Below the pieces are notes generated by a model. The model saw nothing but the letters and a program-made list of their open reading frames with translations, had not been told where the DNA came from and ran no database searches. A stretch of 64,000 nucleotides of DNA from Luidia sarsii. Lineage: Eukaryota > Echinodermata > Asteroidea > Paxillosida > Luidiidae. The stretch lies in contig OX465103.1 in the NCBI GenBank assembly GCA_949987565.1, positions 17,555,280 to 17,619,279 on the forward strand, read 5' to 3'. Both the position numbers and the translations under genes were made by a program. Of the stretch, positions 20,331 through 64,000 are shown piece by piece. The stretch's first letter is position 1. Each line of letters begins with the position of its first letter.

Positions 20331-22199
20331 CTACATGTAAAGCTGCAGATATTTTTTCGCATAAGAAAAGTGCATTCTAGTGCAACTTCTTGAAAGACGT
20401 TCACAGGATGAATGGCAGTCAACTCTTATAATGCTAACTCGTACACCACCAATTAACTAATTCACTTCCAAATCATCAGTTTGGAGTGCCCTTTGATATT
20501 GAATTGTCCGGCCTTATACCCGCTTAGATTTAGACCTACTATTAGTATTACTATAAGATGTGATGTTGTTCATACTCCCACAACCCGTTGTCGCTTTCAG
20601 TTACCTGTTATAATTATGTTAATGTTCGTGTTTTCTGTTATTCCAATAAAAAGTTAATTGGTGATTCGGGTTGAGCGATTGCTTGCACCAGGTACACGAG
20701 CTTGAGGGCAGATAACATGTCTGACCAATGCGTCGACCTATTCCCTTCAACATACACTAGTTTATGTTACAACATTTTTTGACGACCGCTTAATTGTGCC
20801 AGATTTTAGATACATGTAGTAAAGTCCCATTGGAACAGCGTTGTGGGCCGAGTTGACGAGCGATCGAATGAGTTGGCAAGGTTCGTGCACACAACTTATT
20901 GTCGGCTGGTTTTCAAGTTCCGTGCTTGTCGATCGCATACCGACTGACCGAATTCACCAGTTCGCGCGCGAGTCGGCATGTACAGACGAACGCATGGGTT
21001 GGCCTTGCTAAGTTTTCGGTTGACGCAACGAAGCTAGGGAAAAAATATGTACGGGGAGAAACGTCACACCACTAATCTAGGCCAAGGGTCTATTTAGAAG
21101 AAGGAACGTTAGTTGGGCCGTCATTCTCTCAATCCAAACCAATCTAAACAACACAAGCATACCGTGTAATCATTAATTTTCTCAAAAAATAATAATCTTT
21201 GACAGATTTCATGGTGGCGCCCTCCTCGTTTGGGTGATTGTAAAAGATATGGGGGTGATTGGAGGCGCTGTTTGCAGATCTCCCCAAGAACGCAGTACAA
21301 AAGCTCTCGATCGTTTGAGGCTCAAAAGTCCGAACCAAAAATATCTCGAGCCAAATTACTTGTAACTGTAGTTTGGACCTCCAATCTCTCCCGTTTTTGT
21401 TTCAATTTTTGTGTTCTTAGCCGATTGGATTTTCTGCTAATTACCTCCGGCCCAAAAATAATGGAGTCGTCCAAGCCGAATTTCTCAGCATTTTTGGGGC
21501 AGCATCCACTTCAGTTCCCCAACCATGAATGGGGCCACATTTAAAGCCCCATGATTGTGTCAATTTACACACGGAATTGAACAACATTGAGCCCACAGCT
21601 AGGAATTATCTTAGTGATAAGCATTCTATATTATCACTTTTAGTTAGACTCTTTAAATTAATAGATTAAAACGTTCAAGGCCCCTTAATTATAAAAGAAG
21701 GTTGTGGGTCCAGAGGCACTTGGATTTGACTATGATTATAATGTGTGCTAGCTCGTATGTTATAATTTCAAGAGTTGGCTATTATAGTCTAGTTGCGCAC
21801 TGATCAACTTGAAGGACTGATTTAGTTGGCTATATAGGGCCTATTATTATATGGATTCAAGTATTACTGGATGGAGTCTGTGCAAGCGGTCGGCATTCCG
21901 CGCAGAGCCTCTATTGGCCACGAGTGTCATTTCCTTCGGTCACTGCCCGAGGCTCCAGTAAACTTCGACCAATAATAGTATACCTCAACTGGGCCCCGGC
22001 CGCAGTTTTTCTGCGATACTACCCATGAATACCCAAGTCCGAATGAGTTTCACTTGGGTCATAATCTATATTCCTCGATCACTCTATATAATTATGGCTT
22101 TGATTCATCGTTTTGGTTGCATTCATTTCAATGATACTGATTCAAAAATGGCCACGGTTTCAATTCAAGAACCCGTTTGGAATTGCGGAACGGAGTTCA

Positions 22200-22290
22200 A
22201 CTTTCAACGAGAAACATTATACATGTACCTGTACATGTACATGCACATGTACAAGTTATGTACAGTACATGTACATGTACATGTACATGC
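22200..22290. repeat. (TACATG)n palindromic microsatellite
   Basis: Runs of ACATGTACATGTAC. Similar short runs recur throughout KDM5 intron 1. Confidence 0.9.
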
Positions 22291-23188
22291 ATGTGCATCA
22301 TTATTGCTGACGATAAAGTATGTGTGCGACCAGGAACTTGTTATGATCGTTGTTTAAGTGTGTTTTGGGTGAAGGAGTTAATTTATATGTAATGTGTTAT
22401 TTATTTCATCAGTTTTCACCGGCTCGACCCTCACGAGCCGCGTGCAATAAAAAGGGAGAAGACAACACACCTCGTCTCGTCGTCACTTCTTGGAGTACTC
22501 GGTGACATGTACTATACATTTTGTACATGTGTATATCTCTTACTGCACACTGTAGTAGTCTTTATAGCTGTCGGATAAAAGTCAAGGCTAGGGCTTAGCC
22601 TGCTCAGGTACGGTAAGTGTGCAGTCGACAATATCGCTGGTCCCTGTTATCAATACAGTATAGGCACGACAGCCGCCGCGCACCCACGAATGACCGCGAG
22701 CTCCCGATCCCAGCTGTGGTTTGACCCCACGGACGTATCCTGAATGCCGTAACTACTTTCAAAGCCAAATTTTGTGTCTACGAAATTGAATCGAAATATA
22801 TTACTCCGATACTCCTCGCGAGCAGGCGTCTGGGTGGCCACGCTAAACGCGAACATCTATAATTTTTGCCCTTCCAGCTTTAGATGATGGCCATACGGCT
22901 TCTTGCCGCGTGAAATGGAGACTTGCTCTCCGATTAATGTGTAAATGGAGGGACTACATGATGGGTCGCTGTTGTGGGGAAGGGAGAAATGGCTGGCGTG
23001 ATGGGGCGTACGTGCAGAATGTGTGTTTATGAAAGCAATTCGTGAGAAGTCTGCTAACTGTGTGGCATGGCATATAGGAAAGCCTCCCCAACATAGGAAA
23101 ACACAGGGGGTTTGTCGTATGCTCCGCGACCACCGACACATTTCTAACTGATAACTTCACCTTTTTTGACAGCGGTGTTGCTCTATAA

Positions 23189-56193
<33,005 letters not shown>

Positions 56194-56689
56194 TCACAAG
56201 CCAAATTGCCTTGGTAGTGTGAATAGTTCCCTTACAGACCGCTGATTACCAGCAAGGCCCGAAAAGGAGCGCAACAATTTCCCAATACAAGACACGAGAC
56301 ATTTGCATATCAAATACAAAGTATAAATCACACCCAAAAGTCAGGAAATGCAGTGCACTAAAAAAAAGGGCAATCCACCGGAGAGAGAAGATAAAACCTT
56401 GTAATATCTTTACAACACATCCATTGTTGCTGTTTGTACATTTAGTTCTAAGCAGATAACCACACAGGCTTGAATTACATAAGGCATTTACACAGTATGC
56501 AGTAAAATGTTGACTACAAGTTCTGTCATAGCTTGTAAACAAAACACTTCCTTTTGAAATAAGATTTGCTTCATTTTCTTTTCTGACGTATCTTTGTTAA
56601 GAATGATAAAAAAACACACACCTAATTTCAGATAATTTGACCGTTAATCTATTTTGTTTATGCAAACTACGATGAAGAAGTAAATACCA

Positions 56690-56870
56690 AAACATTTTGG
56701 CAAACTGCTCACTGACTAAAATGACCTGCAATAACTAAATCTCAAAAGTTAGAGGGCCTGACGTTTCAATCCTAGCAGGACCTTTCTCAAAGGCAAAGAG
56801 AAAGGTCCTGCCTTTGAAAAAAAGGTCCTGCTAGGATCGAAACGTCAGGCCCTCTAACTTTTGAAATTAC
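56690..56870. mobile_element. Hairpin repeat family C, copy 9
   Basis: The most complete copy: AACTGCTCACTGACTAAAAT leader, then arms AGAGGGCCTGACGTTTCAAT and GATCGAAACGTCAGGCCCTC. Confidence 0.88.
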
Positions 56871-58344
56871 ATGTACGATCAAATGAGTTTTCAGGCAGTT
56901 CACACTTCACAGTGGAGGTAGCAAGCCAGGATGGTCAGGTGATTGTGACGCCATCTGGGAAATCTCTTGTGGGAGTTCTCAAGAGAACCAATTAGTTGAG
57001 TTCATGGGAACCACACTCACTGTACCCACAAAGGATTTCCACATGATGTTCACCGCAAGACACCCAGGCTCTATTGCAGTCACCAAACAGATCAGTCTGT
57101 TGGACCGGAAAAGGAAGAGGTCGGCCGAGACCATCCCTCTAAGTCCATCTCAGACGCCTCCCGTATGTTTGTGAGTCGGTCACAAATGTCAAGACTAGTG
57201 GGTTGACGGGGATCTTGGACCTCTCTGTCCTGAGTTTCGACACTATTGCCTTCATTGTTGTGCCCAGCATACCTCATGCTGTTCGCTACCGTATACCGTA
57301 CACCACCCTTGATTTGTGCAGTCCGTACTGCACCGATTTTTCAAACCCAAAGCCTTGACAGTTGACACCCCATTCAAATGCTCCATTGACTAGTCCCGAG
57401 TATGTCAGCCGCAGCATACAGAGCCCCATGAGCAGGAGACACATTGCATTAGTTTGTGCTTGCTCAGCATACAAACGTGAAGGGTGTCTGTCCCAGCATC
57501 TGGCATGGTGTGCCGTGCAGAAATGTAGGACAATGTCAAGGGTCCAAGATTGTCCACCCATCCACGGGTGGATTTCACCAAGTCTTATGATGCATCATAA
57601 CTCAACCTACGATTGGTAACCCATCATAGCTTTGATAGATTGTATGGTTTATGTGCGTTCATCATCGTCTTGCGATTGATCGTAAAAAAGCGGAGTTTAT
57701 TGAAATTTACCACAGCTCAGCAAACATGCCCCTCCCCCCCAAAAAAAAAAATCCAGCAATTATCAGTGTGCCACCATTACCCTATCAGACACCCTGAATT
57801 CATACAAGATAAAAACAAGATGAAGAAATAGGACTTGTAAAAATTGTAGTTTGAAGAAAAAAACCACACAAGCCATCTTGGAGTACAAAGTTTATTTGAG
57901 GGCTGGTGGATTCCGTGCATATCTCTGCCGATTGGCTTCATTTAAATGCTATCAAATCTCAGTTTTTGCAGCGGCAAGACTCCTACTGACTTGGCCCTAC
58001 TGAGGTTGAAATGTAGTGCAATTTTGTTTTGGTTCGTCAAGAGTCATTTTGCATCACACCAAAAGTAGTTGCAATTGAAGCATTTGATCAATGCTTGTTC
58101 TGTATTAAAAGCTAAATGTGTAACATACTTTTTTTGTTTCATTCACTAATTAAATATTTGCACTCTGATTCTATTTGTTATTTTTGTTATGTATCATTGA
58201 ACCATCCGCTACTTTAAATGTATTTATTCCGGTCAAAACTGACTTCTTCTTATTTCATAAATCTACCTCACTTGTCCAAATCATGTCACCTCCAATAATT
58301 GGCCCTTCAAAAATACTCTACCAGCCCCCAAATTTATAAAAGAC

Positions 58345-58350
58345 AATAAA
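58345..58350 (+). terminator. Candidate KDM5 polyadenylation signal
   Basis: AATAAA, 2.15 kb past the stop. Other candidates exist nearby; no transcript evidence. Confidence 0.25.
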
Positions 58351-60109
58351 TCAAAGAGCAGCAGCACATACTTGTAGGCATTCACAAAACACATTGAATT
58401 TCCTGACATAAGTACATAAGTTATAGACTCCATTTATATTTTGTGGTTTGTACAAATTGTGATCATATGGTTGGAGACAAACGATGGTTTTAACTTTTCT
58501 CCAATGCAGATTTCACTACACGATGCCAACAGGTTGAGGCTAACTGTGTAACAGATCCACAACTGTAACTCTTGTACATGTTACTACAACCAGCAAGCAT
58601 GAACACACGATTGTACAAACAATTCCATTGGAAATAGCCAGTCGTTGATCAAGACTTGACACTGTGTATATATACATGTATATCTATTGCTATCATCTTC
58701 AACTGTAAAGTGAATTTTTGAGACAGAAGGCCAAGTCCCACTGGACACTGTATGGTATATTGTAAAACCTGCACATAGATGAAACATCGGATGCCCTTTT
58801 TTCACACATCTTTCTGAATCCAACTGATTTTTCAGAAGATATTTGCTCGTGGTAAAAACTGCATAAGGTAAAGCCATTTCAGGTCAAAGGCTAGCAAAAG
58901 ATAAGAAAACGTCATTGAGCCGGAAGAAGGAATTGAAGCTATCCATGGAGGGAAATGTGTTACGGGTTGAAGGAGTGGCCCAGAAGAAGTCGAGTGTTCC
59001 TTAGAGATATCGAGGAAAGAGCAATTACTGGTGATATATTTTTTTTCCTTGAAAATCTGATTTTTTGTAAAATGTTCGCTTCAGTTAGCTTAACTTAAAA
59101 AGAAATCAACCGACGGGAATGTTGAATCACTGTCTCCTTTGGAAACGAGATTATTTCTTTAACTTGGCAGCTGCTTGTACATTACATTAAATCGTATCCA
59201 ACGGGAGATTTTTCAAGCCACTGCTCATTTGTAGCAACAGTGTTATGATGCAACTTGAAAAGTACTACATTGTTAAGTGTGTTAACTTCAAAAAAGAAAA
59301 AGAGAAAATGACCTTCAACCAATCATAACAAACGACTTATTGACATTTGGGTGTGTATGTGTGGTACCAATGCTTTATGTTCATTCAAGGAAATGAAACG
59401 TGAATTACTCTCCCTTTCATCCTATGTTAAAATGACCACCATCTGTATATTTATTTATTTTTAAAGGGAGGGCTTTGAATGATGGAATTCCCCCCACTCT
59501 CCACATAACAAAGCAAAGTATCTGTGCTTCTTGTAAAATAATACAGACTCCGTCAATCTCAAGGAATTCTAACCTGGTTTAAGTCCCCCACTCCTTTCTT
59601 TGATATGAGGCGCGTAGTTCAAACCTTTCTACATGAGCATACTGTATGTTTTCACACAATGTGTGTTATTATCCTCAGTATTCTACGGTGATGGAATTCA
59701 ATGTAGAGAAAGAGCAGATTATTGGGAAGGCCAGGCAGGAAAACCATCAGAAAAAAAAACTAGGTCATTAGGTATCATACCCCTGAAGTATGAATCAAGC
59801 ATGGTTGTGATTATTGATTTATGTATATTTTTCCCCACTTTTTGTCGGATAGAGCCTAAATATGTGTAAATTACCAGGAGTTTTAGTATTTGTGGGTGGT
59901 TGGCATGACATTGGGTGATAAAAGGGATTTTTCTGGTATTTTCCCCCCTTTTCAGAAAAAACAAATGACTTTTTTACAAACTGTCCCTCATGGTCGGGCT
60001 GTTAATCTGTTGCATTTTTGTTTTGTATTGAAGTGCATGGGTTTACACCTCATCTGGTCATAGTGCAGATCATTCTGTAGACCCATTGGAGGACAGTATC
60101 AGATACAAC

Positions 60110-60345
60110 CAGGGCCCAATTACATACAGCCGCTTAAACGTGAAAATCTGCTAAGCATGAAAAATCTTCCCTTTGTAAGAAGGATTACAGTGGTGTGATG
60201 TCAATCGCTGTTGACTTGTATTCCACTGTCTGTTACTTAGCCTAAAACAAAAGTGAATTTTTGATTAGCAAACTAATCCTATGAATAATGACTTTTTTCT
60301 GCCTAAGCAGATTTTGGTGCTTAAGCGACTATGGAATTGACCCCA
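60110..60345. mobile_element. MITE family G, copy 3
   Basis: CAGGGCCCAATTACATACAG and CTATGGAATTGACCCCAG ends, with the GCTTAAGC-like subterminal motif. Confidence 0.8.
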
Positions 60346-62721
60346 GGTAGAGACCATTGCAACAACTGCTGTGTTCAAAGGTTGGAACCCAGCTAGAAAT
60401 ACACACTACATAATTTAAAGAAGTTTAGTTAATGGCCATGTATAAGAGACTTCTGTAAAGTACTAAAGATAAAAGAATGTTGAATTTATTTGGTGTTCAG
60501 AACGTATGGACCAGTGTTATATAGATTTCCAACACAGACTGATGTCCTTTGACAATTATTTTTTTCCCTTGCTATTTTCTCTTCTTTTATTACAAGGAGT
60601 AAACCTCGATATCCCTTTCCCTGCTGTACCAGATACCGTATATTGTAGAGCTTGTATGGTATTAAGAATTTACACACAAAAAAATTACTTATTTTGTTTA
60701 TGTGTAATTTAAAAGAAGGATATTTTGCCCAAAATGTCCGCTTTGTATTATTTTCAGAAGTTCTTGAATCACATCTAAAGAAAATGATCTGATTAAAGAG
60801 GTATTAAAAACATGCAGCAAGGGTCTTTGTGTGAATGTATGCTGGTTATCTTTTCAAATTATTTCTAACAAATTGACTAGGAACTTTGGAAGAAAAAAAA
60901 GAACAAAAAAGAAACAAAACTTTGACTGGCCTGGGACTTGAACCCGAGACCTCTTGTTTTGCGTACCACTTTAATCTTCTGAGCTATCCAGCCCTTAGAT
61001 GATGGCCTTCCCAAATAGTCAACTAGTCTGTGCTAAGATGGGGGCATGTCAGCCAGAAACATTCAACCATTATGATGTCAACACACTAAATTAATCCAAG
61101 ATGGCTCCGCCGAGCTGATTATCATAGTCTGGACTCACATCTTTGTTTTATTATGTGGCCTTAAAGCTTAAGACAACTCGTGGTTCAATGTTCAATTTCG
61201 TGTGTAATTTGGAACATATGAGGCTTGAAAATGTGGCCCTATTTGGCTGTGCAAGTGGATGGAGTGATGCTATCCAATTGCAGGATTTCTGCTTGGACGA
61301 CTTCACATTTTGGGAGTGTTTTTCTGGGTGTAAATAGCAGAAAATCCAATCGTCTAGCAACACCAAAACTGAGAGGTGAAGGTCCAATCTACACTGGAGT
61401 ATAGTTACAAGACCTGAGAAACTTTTGTGTGTGGAATTGTTGGTACTGCGAGGGTTTTGGGTACTGCGTTCTATGGGGCTTGCAACTTGTACTCCAGGGA
61501 TGACGCCCCTGTTGTTAGATGAAAACAACCAATTTGAAACCAATTATAAAGTATGTTATTGTTACAGCAGTTCGGTGATCACACGAAGTGAATGCGGCTT
61601 TTTCAAGTTAAGTCAAACATACAGAGGAAAAATAGATTTTTCTACCAACATCTATGATATCCATTGACACTTTGATAATATGATCGATTGTTATTGAACA
61701 GTACTATTCAGACAGCAAAGAAAATGGTTCCCAATTATTCCCGCTGTTTTCCTTCCCTTGAAATTGTTTTCCCTTGATTTTTTTTTTAAAGCTTCCTCCG
61801 CTTTGCAAGATGTCCCAAACTGCTGTAGCCCGTTTTACAGGGAATTGATGAATGAATGAGCGTGTGGGCGGGATCACTGGGAATATGTGGGTGCTAATGG
61901 TTAAATTCTTCCTAACATGCAAAGACTATTTTGGACCCTCCCCCCTCATAGGAGTTGGTGCCGCTAAGTGAAACTAGAGTCGCGGGTTCAAGTCCCGGAC
62001 CCCGGTCCAATCAATTTCAATAAATTTAATAATATTTCTCTCGCTTTAAAAGTAACTCGGAAAACTTACAATGGTATATTATTCATAAGGCCCCCTCCAA
62101 CACCCCACTAGACCACCCCCCCCAAAAAAAAGCAGATTGATATTTCTAGTCTTGTACTTTGTAGTAAGACATTTATACAATTACGACCGCCTACGGATAA
62201 CGATGTTGGATTATTTAGATGATATTCATTATCTTTTCATCAAGAGGGTCAGATCGCTCGGTCACTGGACATTTTCACCGCCAAATGGCCGAGAAATTTG
62301 ACCCACTTGGTCGGCGAAGATCTTGGATCAATCACACGCAACCCCCCCCCACTTTTGAGGACACGCCCACATAAAGTTAATCTCCTATCAGCGTGCACTA
62401 TGGATGGCCCCTCCATCCAAGAAGTCGGACAATGACAAAGAACGAAATCACAAAGCGGAAAAAAAAATGTTCAACCCATGTTCCTCTGCCCGGCGATCGC
62501 ATTTGGAGGGAACTTAGAAATGGGAAGGAAACAATCTGGTCACAAGTAATTGTGGGGGAATTTGACCACTTTTTTTAGGAGAGACGGTGGGGATGGGACG
62601 AGATCAAAAGAGATTTAGAGTTGAGGATGGTTTGGAGCAGTGCGTCTTCAAGTTGGAAGTGAGTAAGTAAGCCTATACGACCGTGTACTCGTACTCGTGT
62701 GCGCTAGCTGCGAACTGTCAG
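60346..62721. other. Intergenic DNA
   Basis: No gene supported. Contains a tRNA-like SINE at 60924 (-) and a solitary B-box-like GGGTTCAAGTCCCGG at about 61986. GC content rises after 62650. Confidence 0.4.
60924..60993 (-). repeat. tRNA-like SINE head
   Basis: On the minus strand GGCTGGATAGCTCAG and GGGTTCAAGTCCC are the same A and B boxes as at 38523. The anticodon arm is not formed. Confidence 0.6.
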
Positions 62722-62729
62722 TGACGTCA
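62722..62729 (+). promoter_or_regulatory. CRE palindrome TGACGTCA
   Basis: A full cAMP-response-element palindrome in CpG-rich DNA, 49 bases upstream of the ATG at 62778. It suggests a TATA-less, CREB/ATF-type promoter for the gene starting there. Confidence 0.5.
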
Positions 62730-62777
62730 CGCGCACAGCACGACGGGATACATGGCAGGCAACACGGTAGAACAGCA

Positions 62778-63140
62778 ATGGCGACCCTAGACCGCGGCAG
62801 TCCGTCACAGTTTGTGGGCCAGCCCTGGTCGTCGTGGGCCGACAGAGTGGTCGGCCGCCGGCAGAGAGGTGAGCCCCGATCTTTCAGCTTCCTTCTGGGA
62901 CCCCTCGGGTCGGGCCAGGGGGCTCCTCCTCGGGTGGGGAGGGCGAGGCGCGAGCGGCCGGTGGCCTGGTGTGTGAAAACCGTGGTCTTTTCCCCCCTAT
63001 TCGTTTCTGCACAGATGCTGCTGCTGCATCGCCAGGCGGCCAGGCGGACGAGATGGACGACGGAACCTCGGAAGAAGCGCCCGAGGAGGAGCCGACACGG
63101 GACCGGGCCAAGGAACAGGTCATGAAACTCCGCATTGAGG
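62778..63140 (+). CDS. Unrecognised gene, first two coding exons (partial)
   Basis: I do not recognise the protein. Exon 1 (62778-62868) starts MATLDRGSPSQFVGQPWSSW and ends with donor AG|GTGAGC. Exon 2 (63015-63140) follows TTTCTGCACAG in phase: DAAAASPGGQADEMDD, an acidic EEAPEEEPTRD stretch, then KEQVMKLRIE, and donor GAGG|GTATCC. GC-rich like true exons, with a CpG-rich upstream region. The remainder lies beyond the window or in the last kilobase, where I find no further exon. It could alternatively be a spurious start in a CpG-rich promoter. Confidence 0.6.
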
Positions 63141-64000
63141 GTATCCTTTGCCTAAGCAGCCCGTCAGCCCCGTCTGTAATGGCCCTAGGAGCCGAGAAAA
63201 TGGGTGTCCGAACCGTGTCCAAACCCCATTGAACTGCGTCTTGTGCAGACTGGTGGTAGTGAGTGGTACTGTACATTATGTATCACAAGCATGGACCCAA
63301 CTCTCCCATGCCAACCCATTGAGTGACAATAAACACACCAACCAGATCCTACTTCCTTCATTGTCACATACTGATTACTCGATTCCCTCAGACATTAACC
63401 ACAGCCGTGGAGAATGGAGATGGAATTCAATTCATTTGTGTCCGATCCCACTTTTTGAGATAATTTTTTAGTCCAAAGACGCGAGTCTGGAAGTAAAATG
63501 TTAGCCGTATTTTAGACTCTCAATGTGAATATAATTCTTGCTCAGATTTAGTTTTCATTTGCCATGGTATTAGGATGAGGAGTTGTTGATAAGGCAACTG
63601 CTGTTCCATTTATCTTTTTCATTTTTAGTTGAAAACACCGGCACCTCTCTGTAAAATAGCAAATGGCACCGTAAAAACGTTCACTTCTCACAGTGAACAA
63701 ATGGTGCGTGAATTTTGCAGCCATTTTTTTTCTTTGCGCCGTCGGCAGGGTGTCGGCAGGGTGCAGAAATTTTGAGCTGAGCCTATGGGTAAGGGACTCC
63801 ATCTTGGCCAATACAAATCACAGAACATACAACAGGCAGTGGTTAGCTTACGGCAAACGTGCAGTAAACCGCTGAATCTCTCGTAAAATGTCGTCGGTGA
63901 GATCGATGCTCTCCCGCAGTCAAGTTTTCGACCAGGAGTTTGCAAACGGCTCCCTTTGAACCACACAGTGTACTCCGAGTCTTTCAAAAATAGTTTGGAA
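63141..64000 (+). other. Probable intron of the partial gene
   Basis: AT-rich after 63240, no exon supported to the window end. Confidence 0.4.

Larger units (their letters stand above)
56194..60109 (+). other. KDM5 3' UTR and downstream DNA
   Basis: AT-rich, no exon supported. It includes a family C repeat at 56690. AATAAA at 58345-58350 and ATTAAA at 58149-58154 are candidate polyadenylation signals. The 3' UTR length cannot be fixed. Confidence 0.45.

Noticed and set aside
21690..22530. Possible solo LTR (a TATATAA-like site near 22084 and AATAAA near 22447)
   Set aside because: I could not find matching TG...CA ends, a target duplication or a second copy.

Overview
This window is animal genomic DNA. 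Short GC-rich exons with canonical GT...AG borders sit in long AT-rich introns full of small interspersed repeats. The combination of KDM5 and CCDC77 side by side, the 29-exon structure, and the many TACATGTA-rich introns, tRNA-like SINEs and hairpin MITEs suggest a marine invertebrate deuterostome (amphioxus, hemichordate or echinoderm). I cannot fix the phylum from sequence reading alone.

Layout. 1-972 is a hexanucleotide (GCCYCT-type) tandem array. 1916-2068 (+) is the probable last coding exon of an unrecognised gene. 2069-7770 holds no gene I can support, only MITEs and a small minisatellite. 7836-9095 is a 33-bp GC-rich minisatellite lying just past the stop codon of CCDC77. 9152-17908 (-) is a complete CCDC77 gene of 8 coding exons (472 aa, coiled coil). 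17909-23212 is the divergent intergenic region. It carries a near-perfect 891-bp palindromic foldback transposon with a 9-bp target duplication. 23213-56193 (+) is a complete KDM5/JARID1 histone H3K4 demethylase gene. I assembled 29 coding exons in phase, giving 2043 aa with JmjN, ARID, PHD1, JmjC, C5HC2 finger, PLU-1, PHD2 and PHD3 domains. 56194-62777 is its 3' UTR and intergenic DNA. 62778-63140 (+) holds the first two coding exons of another, unrecognised gene that runs off the window and has a full CRE palindrome just upstream.

How it fits together. KDM5 removes H3K4 methyl marks in the nucleus; CCDC77 is a centrosome-associated coiled-coil protein in vertebrates. They are arranged head to head, as KDM5A and CCDC77 are in the human genome, so the pair looks like an ancient microsyntenic block. 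I see no metabolic or defence system in the window.

The observations most worth following are repeat-gene interactions: a tandem array made of an exon-donor junction copied into the next intron, splice acceptors whose pyrimidine tracts are microsatellites or a MITE, a homogenised foldback element in the shared upstream region, a 3'-UTR minisatellite with 33+13 bp periodicity that is open in two frames, and a PLDLS (CtBP-type) motif in an extended KDM5 C-terminal tail.
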